Source: Gemmatimonadales bacterium UBA2982 (GTDB lineage: Bacteria > Gemmatimonadota > Gemmatimonadetes > Longimicrobiales > Gaopeijiaceae). From it: DNA of 6,098 nucleotides. Below are positions 5,408 to 6,098 of this stretch, one piece after another. The stretch spans positions 58,904-65,001 of the forward strand of contig DEAM01000024.1 of NCBI GenBank assembly GCA_002347035.1. The letters run 5' to 3'. Each line of letters starts with the position of its first letter. Positions within the stretch are counted from its first letter, which is position 1. The position numbers and the translations under genes are program-made. The notes under the pieces were generated by a model. The model had not been told where the DNA came from and made no database searches. It saw nothing but the letters and a program-made list of their open reading frames with translations.

Positions 5408-5718
5408 TAGACATCCTTGGTGTACCGACCGCTAGTGAAATCAGTGAAGTAGCGCTCTATCAAAGGATGTTGAATAGGAAGGCCACTCTGATCTGGTTCC
5501 AGATTTTGTTCAGCTACATACGTTTGATGTTGGGTACCATGTGGCAGCACCTGATACCAAGGACGGTGCTTGGGTGGTCTCGAACGAGCCACCACTTCAT
5601 ACCATTCATCGGTTCCCTGAAAGTGCGTATCGACATCGACAATTACGCCTCGGTAGTCGAACAGCTTGTGTTGCACGACGTGACCGACTGAAAAGCGAGC
5701 GCTCGGCATCCTTATCAT
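5407..5718 (-). CDS. hspQ: HspQ/YccV-like protein (hemimethylated-DNA-binding domain family)
   Basis: The protein has 103 residues. Residues 8-90 follow the YccV-like (HspQ) domain throughout: RFSVGHVVQHKLFDYRG (8-24), VIVDVDTHF (25-33), DEWYEVVARSRPPKHRPWY (37-55), TYVAEQNLEPDQSG (66-79) and HPLIERYF (84-91). In E. coli the family member HspQ is a small heat-shock protein that binds hemimethylated DNA in vitro and acts as a substrate and specificity factor for Lon; plant ClpF joins the same domain to a UVR motif and works with Clp protease. A role in proteolysis is therefore plausible here, in the cytoplasm. The start is uncertain: ATG 5718 follows an in-frame stop by only 3 nt, ATG 5709 has AAGG directly abutting it, and neither has good ribosome-site spacing. 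A different frame upstream looks coding-like. The Sel1-repeat gene ends 99 nt upstream on the same strand. Confidence 0.9.
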   Translation of the reverse strand: MIRMPSARFSVGHVVQHKLFDYRGVIVDVDTHFQGTDEWYEVVARSRPPKHRPWYQVLPHGTQHQTYVAEQNLEPDQSGLPIQHPLIERYFTDFTSGRYTKDV

Positions 5719-5779
5719 TAATTAATGCGCCTACCAACTGGGCTTGGATTTCTTGTAAACAATTTTTGGGGATCTGGAA

Positions 5780-5805
5780 GTCGCGAGGCAACCTGAAATC
5801 GCGAC
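5780..5805. repeat. Hairpin GTCGCGA...TCGCGAC between the Sel1 and HspQ-like genes
   Basis: Arms GTCGCGA (5780-5786) and TCGCGAC (5799-5805) are perfect 7-bp complements with a 12-nt loop, just downstream of the Sel1-repeat stop on the minus strand. No T-tract follows directly, so it is at best a weak terminator. Its loop and right arm contain the CTGAAATCGC segment shared with the element at 5322-5352. Confidence 0.4.
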
Positions 5806-5817
5806 ACCCTTAATGAG

Positions 5818-6098
5818 CTAGTTGCTGCTGGGGTGCGTCTCTATCCATTCAAGGGTGAGCCGTTGGGCTTCATCAATTTGTTCGCGAGTCATCCGCTGTT
5901 CGAGTATGTCTTTGATGCCCTGTGCAATGTCTCTTCCTTGGCCCACCGCGAGATTGTACCACATGTAGGCAAGCACAATATCCTCCTGTACGCCTTGGCC
6001 AGTGGAATACATAACGCCAAGGTTGGTCTGGGCGACCGCATCTCCCTGCTCAGCAGCTAACCGATACCAACGAACAGCCTCCGCATTGTCCTGCAGGA
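5818..6098 (-). CDS. Sel1-like repeat protein, C-terminal part only
   Basis: The frame is open from the right edge of the window to a TAG at 5818-5820, giving 93 complete codons; the N-terminus lies outside. It shows Sel1-like repeat (SLR) helices: A-V-R-W-Y-R-L-A-A-E-Q-G-D, then A-Q-T-N-L-G-V-M-Y-S-T-G-Q-G-V, then a second unit Y-M-W-Y-N-L-A-V-G-Q-G. It closes with M-T-R-E-Q-I-D-E-A-Q-R-L, a common C-terminal cap of such proteins. SLR proteins are alpha-solenoid scaffolds for protein-protein contacts, often in the periplasm or tied to envelope or stress functions; export cannot be judged without the N-terminus. An internal ATG at 6012 should not be taken as the start, because the repeat pattern continues upstream of it. 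The HspQ-like gene follows on the same strand. Confidence 0.92.
   Translation of the reverse strand, partial: LQDNAEAVRWYRLAAEQGDAVAQTNLGVMYSTGQGVQEDIVLAYMWYNLAVGQGRDIAQGIKDILEQRMTREQIDEAQRLTLEWIETHPSSN

Noticed and set aside
5347..5691. Plus-strand open frame of 114 codons
   Set aside because: It is antisense to the HspQ-like gene, which matches its family over nearly its whole length.

Overview
The window is bacterial chromosomal DNA of moderate GC. It holds eight protein genes that I can support, one of them cut by the right edge, and two tRNA genes at the left edge. Several proteins have the look of free-living environmental bacteria of the Gemmatimonadota type or relatives: a lipoprotein with a bacterial Ig-like domain, a MORN-variant protein ending in a GEW..GETVTYP.C tail, and a small membrane protein ending in HGHWH. 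That placement rests on family resemblance only and is not proven.

Layout from left to right. Positions 1-176 carry tRNA-Gly(TCC), cut by the edge, and tRNA-Tyr(GTA), both on the minus strand. This order is typical of the tRNA cluster ahead of tuf (EF-Tu), which may lie just outside the window. A terminator-like hairpin (243-276) sits behind them. Two small plus-strand genes follow: a 79-residue protein with two CDGSH iron-sulfur motifs (388-627) and a 69-residue single-pass membrane protein (767-976). A three-helix membrane protein (1038-1382, minus) is divergent from a secreted lipoprotein (1488-2645, plus) that joins an Ig-like domain to an N-formylglutamate-amidohydrolase-like catalytic domain. 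Between these two starts lies a perfect 11-bp inverted repeat.

The right half is all on the minus strand: a hypothetical lipoprotein (2684-3316), a protein of 24-residue MORN-variant repeats (3376-3801), an ACC-synthase-like PLP aminotransferase (3940-5259), an HspQ/YccV-like protein (5407-5718) and the C-terminal part of a Sel1-repeat protein (5818 to the edge). The gaps hold a 17-bp perfect palindrome (3864-3880) and related imperfect palindromic repeats around 5280-5352 and 5780-5818.

I see no CRISPR array, transposase, phage gene or recognisable defence system, and no obvious multi-gene pathway. The most notable points are the Asn in place of the usual PLP-pyridine-binding Asp in the aminotransferase, the Ig plus amidohydrolase lipoprotein, and the unassigned palindromes. 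No gene-free stretch exceeds about 300 bases; the longest, 177-387, holds the hairpin and a short direct repeat.
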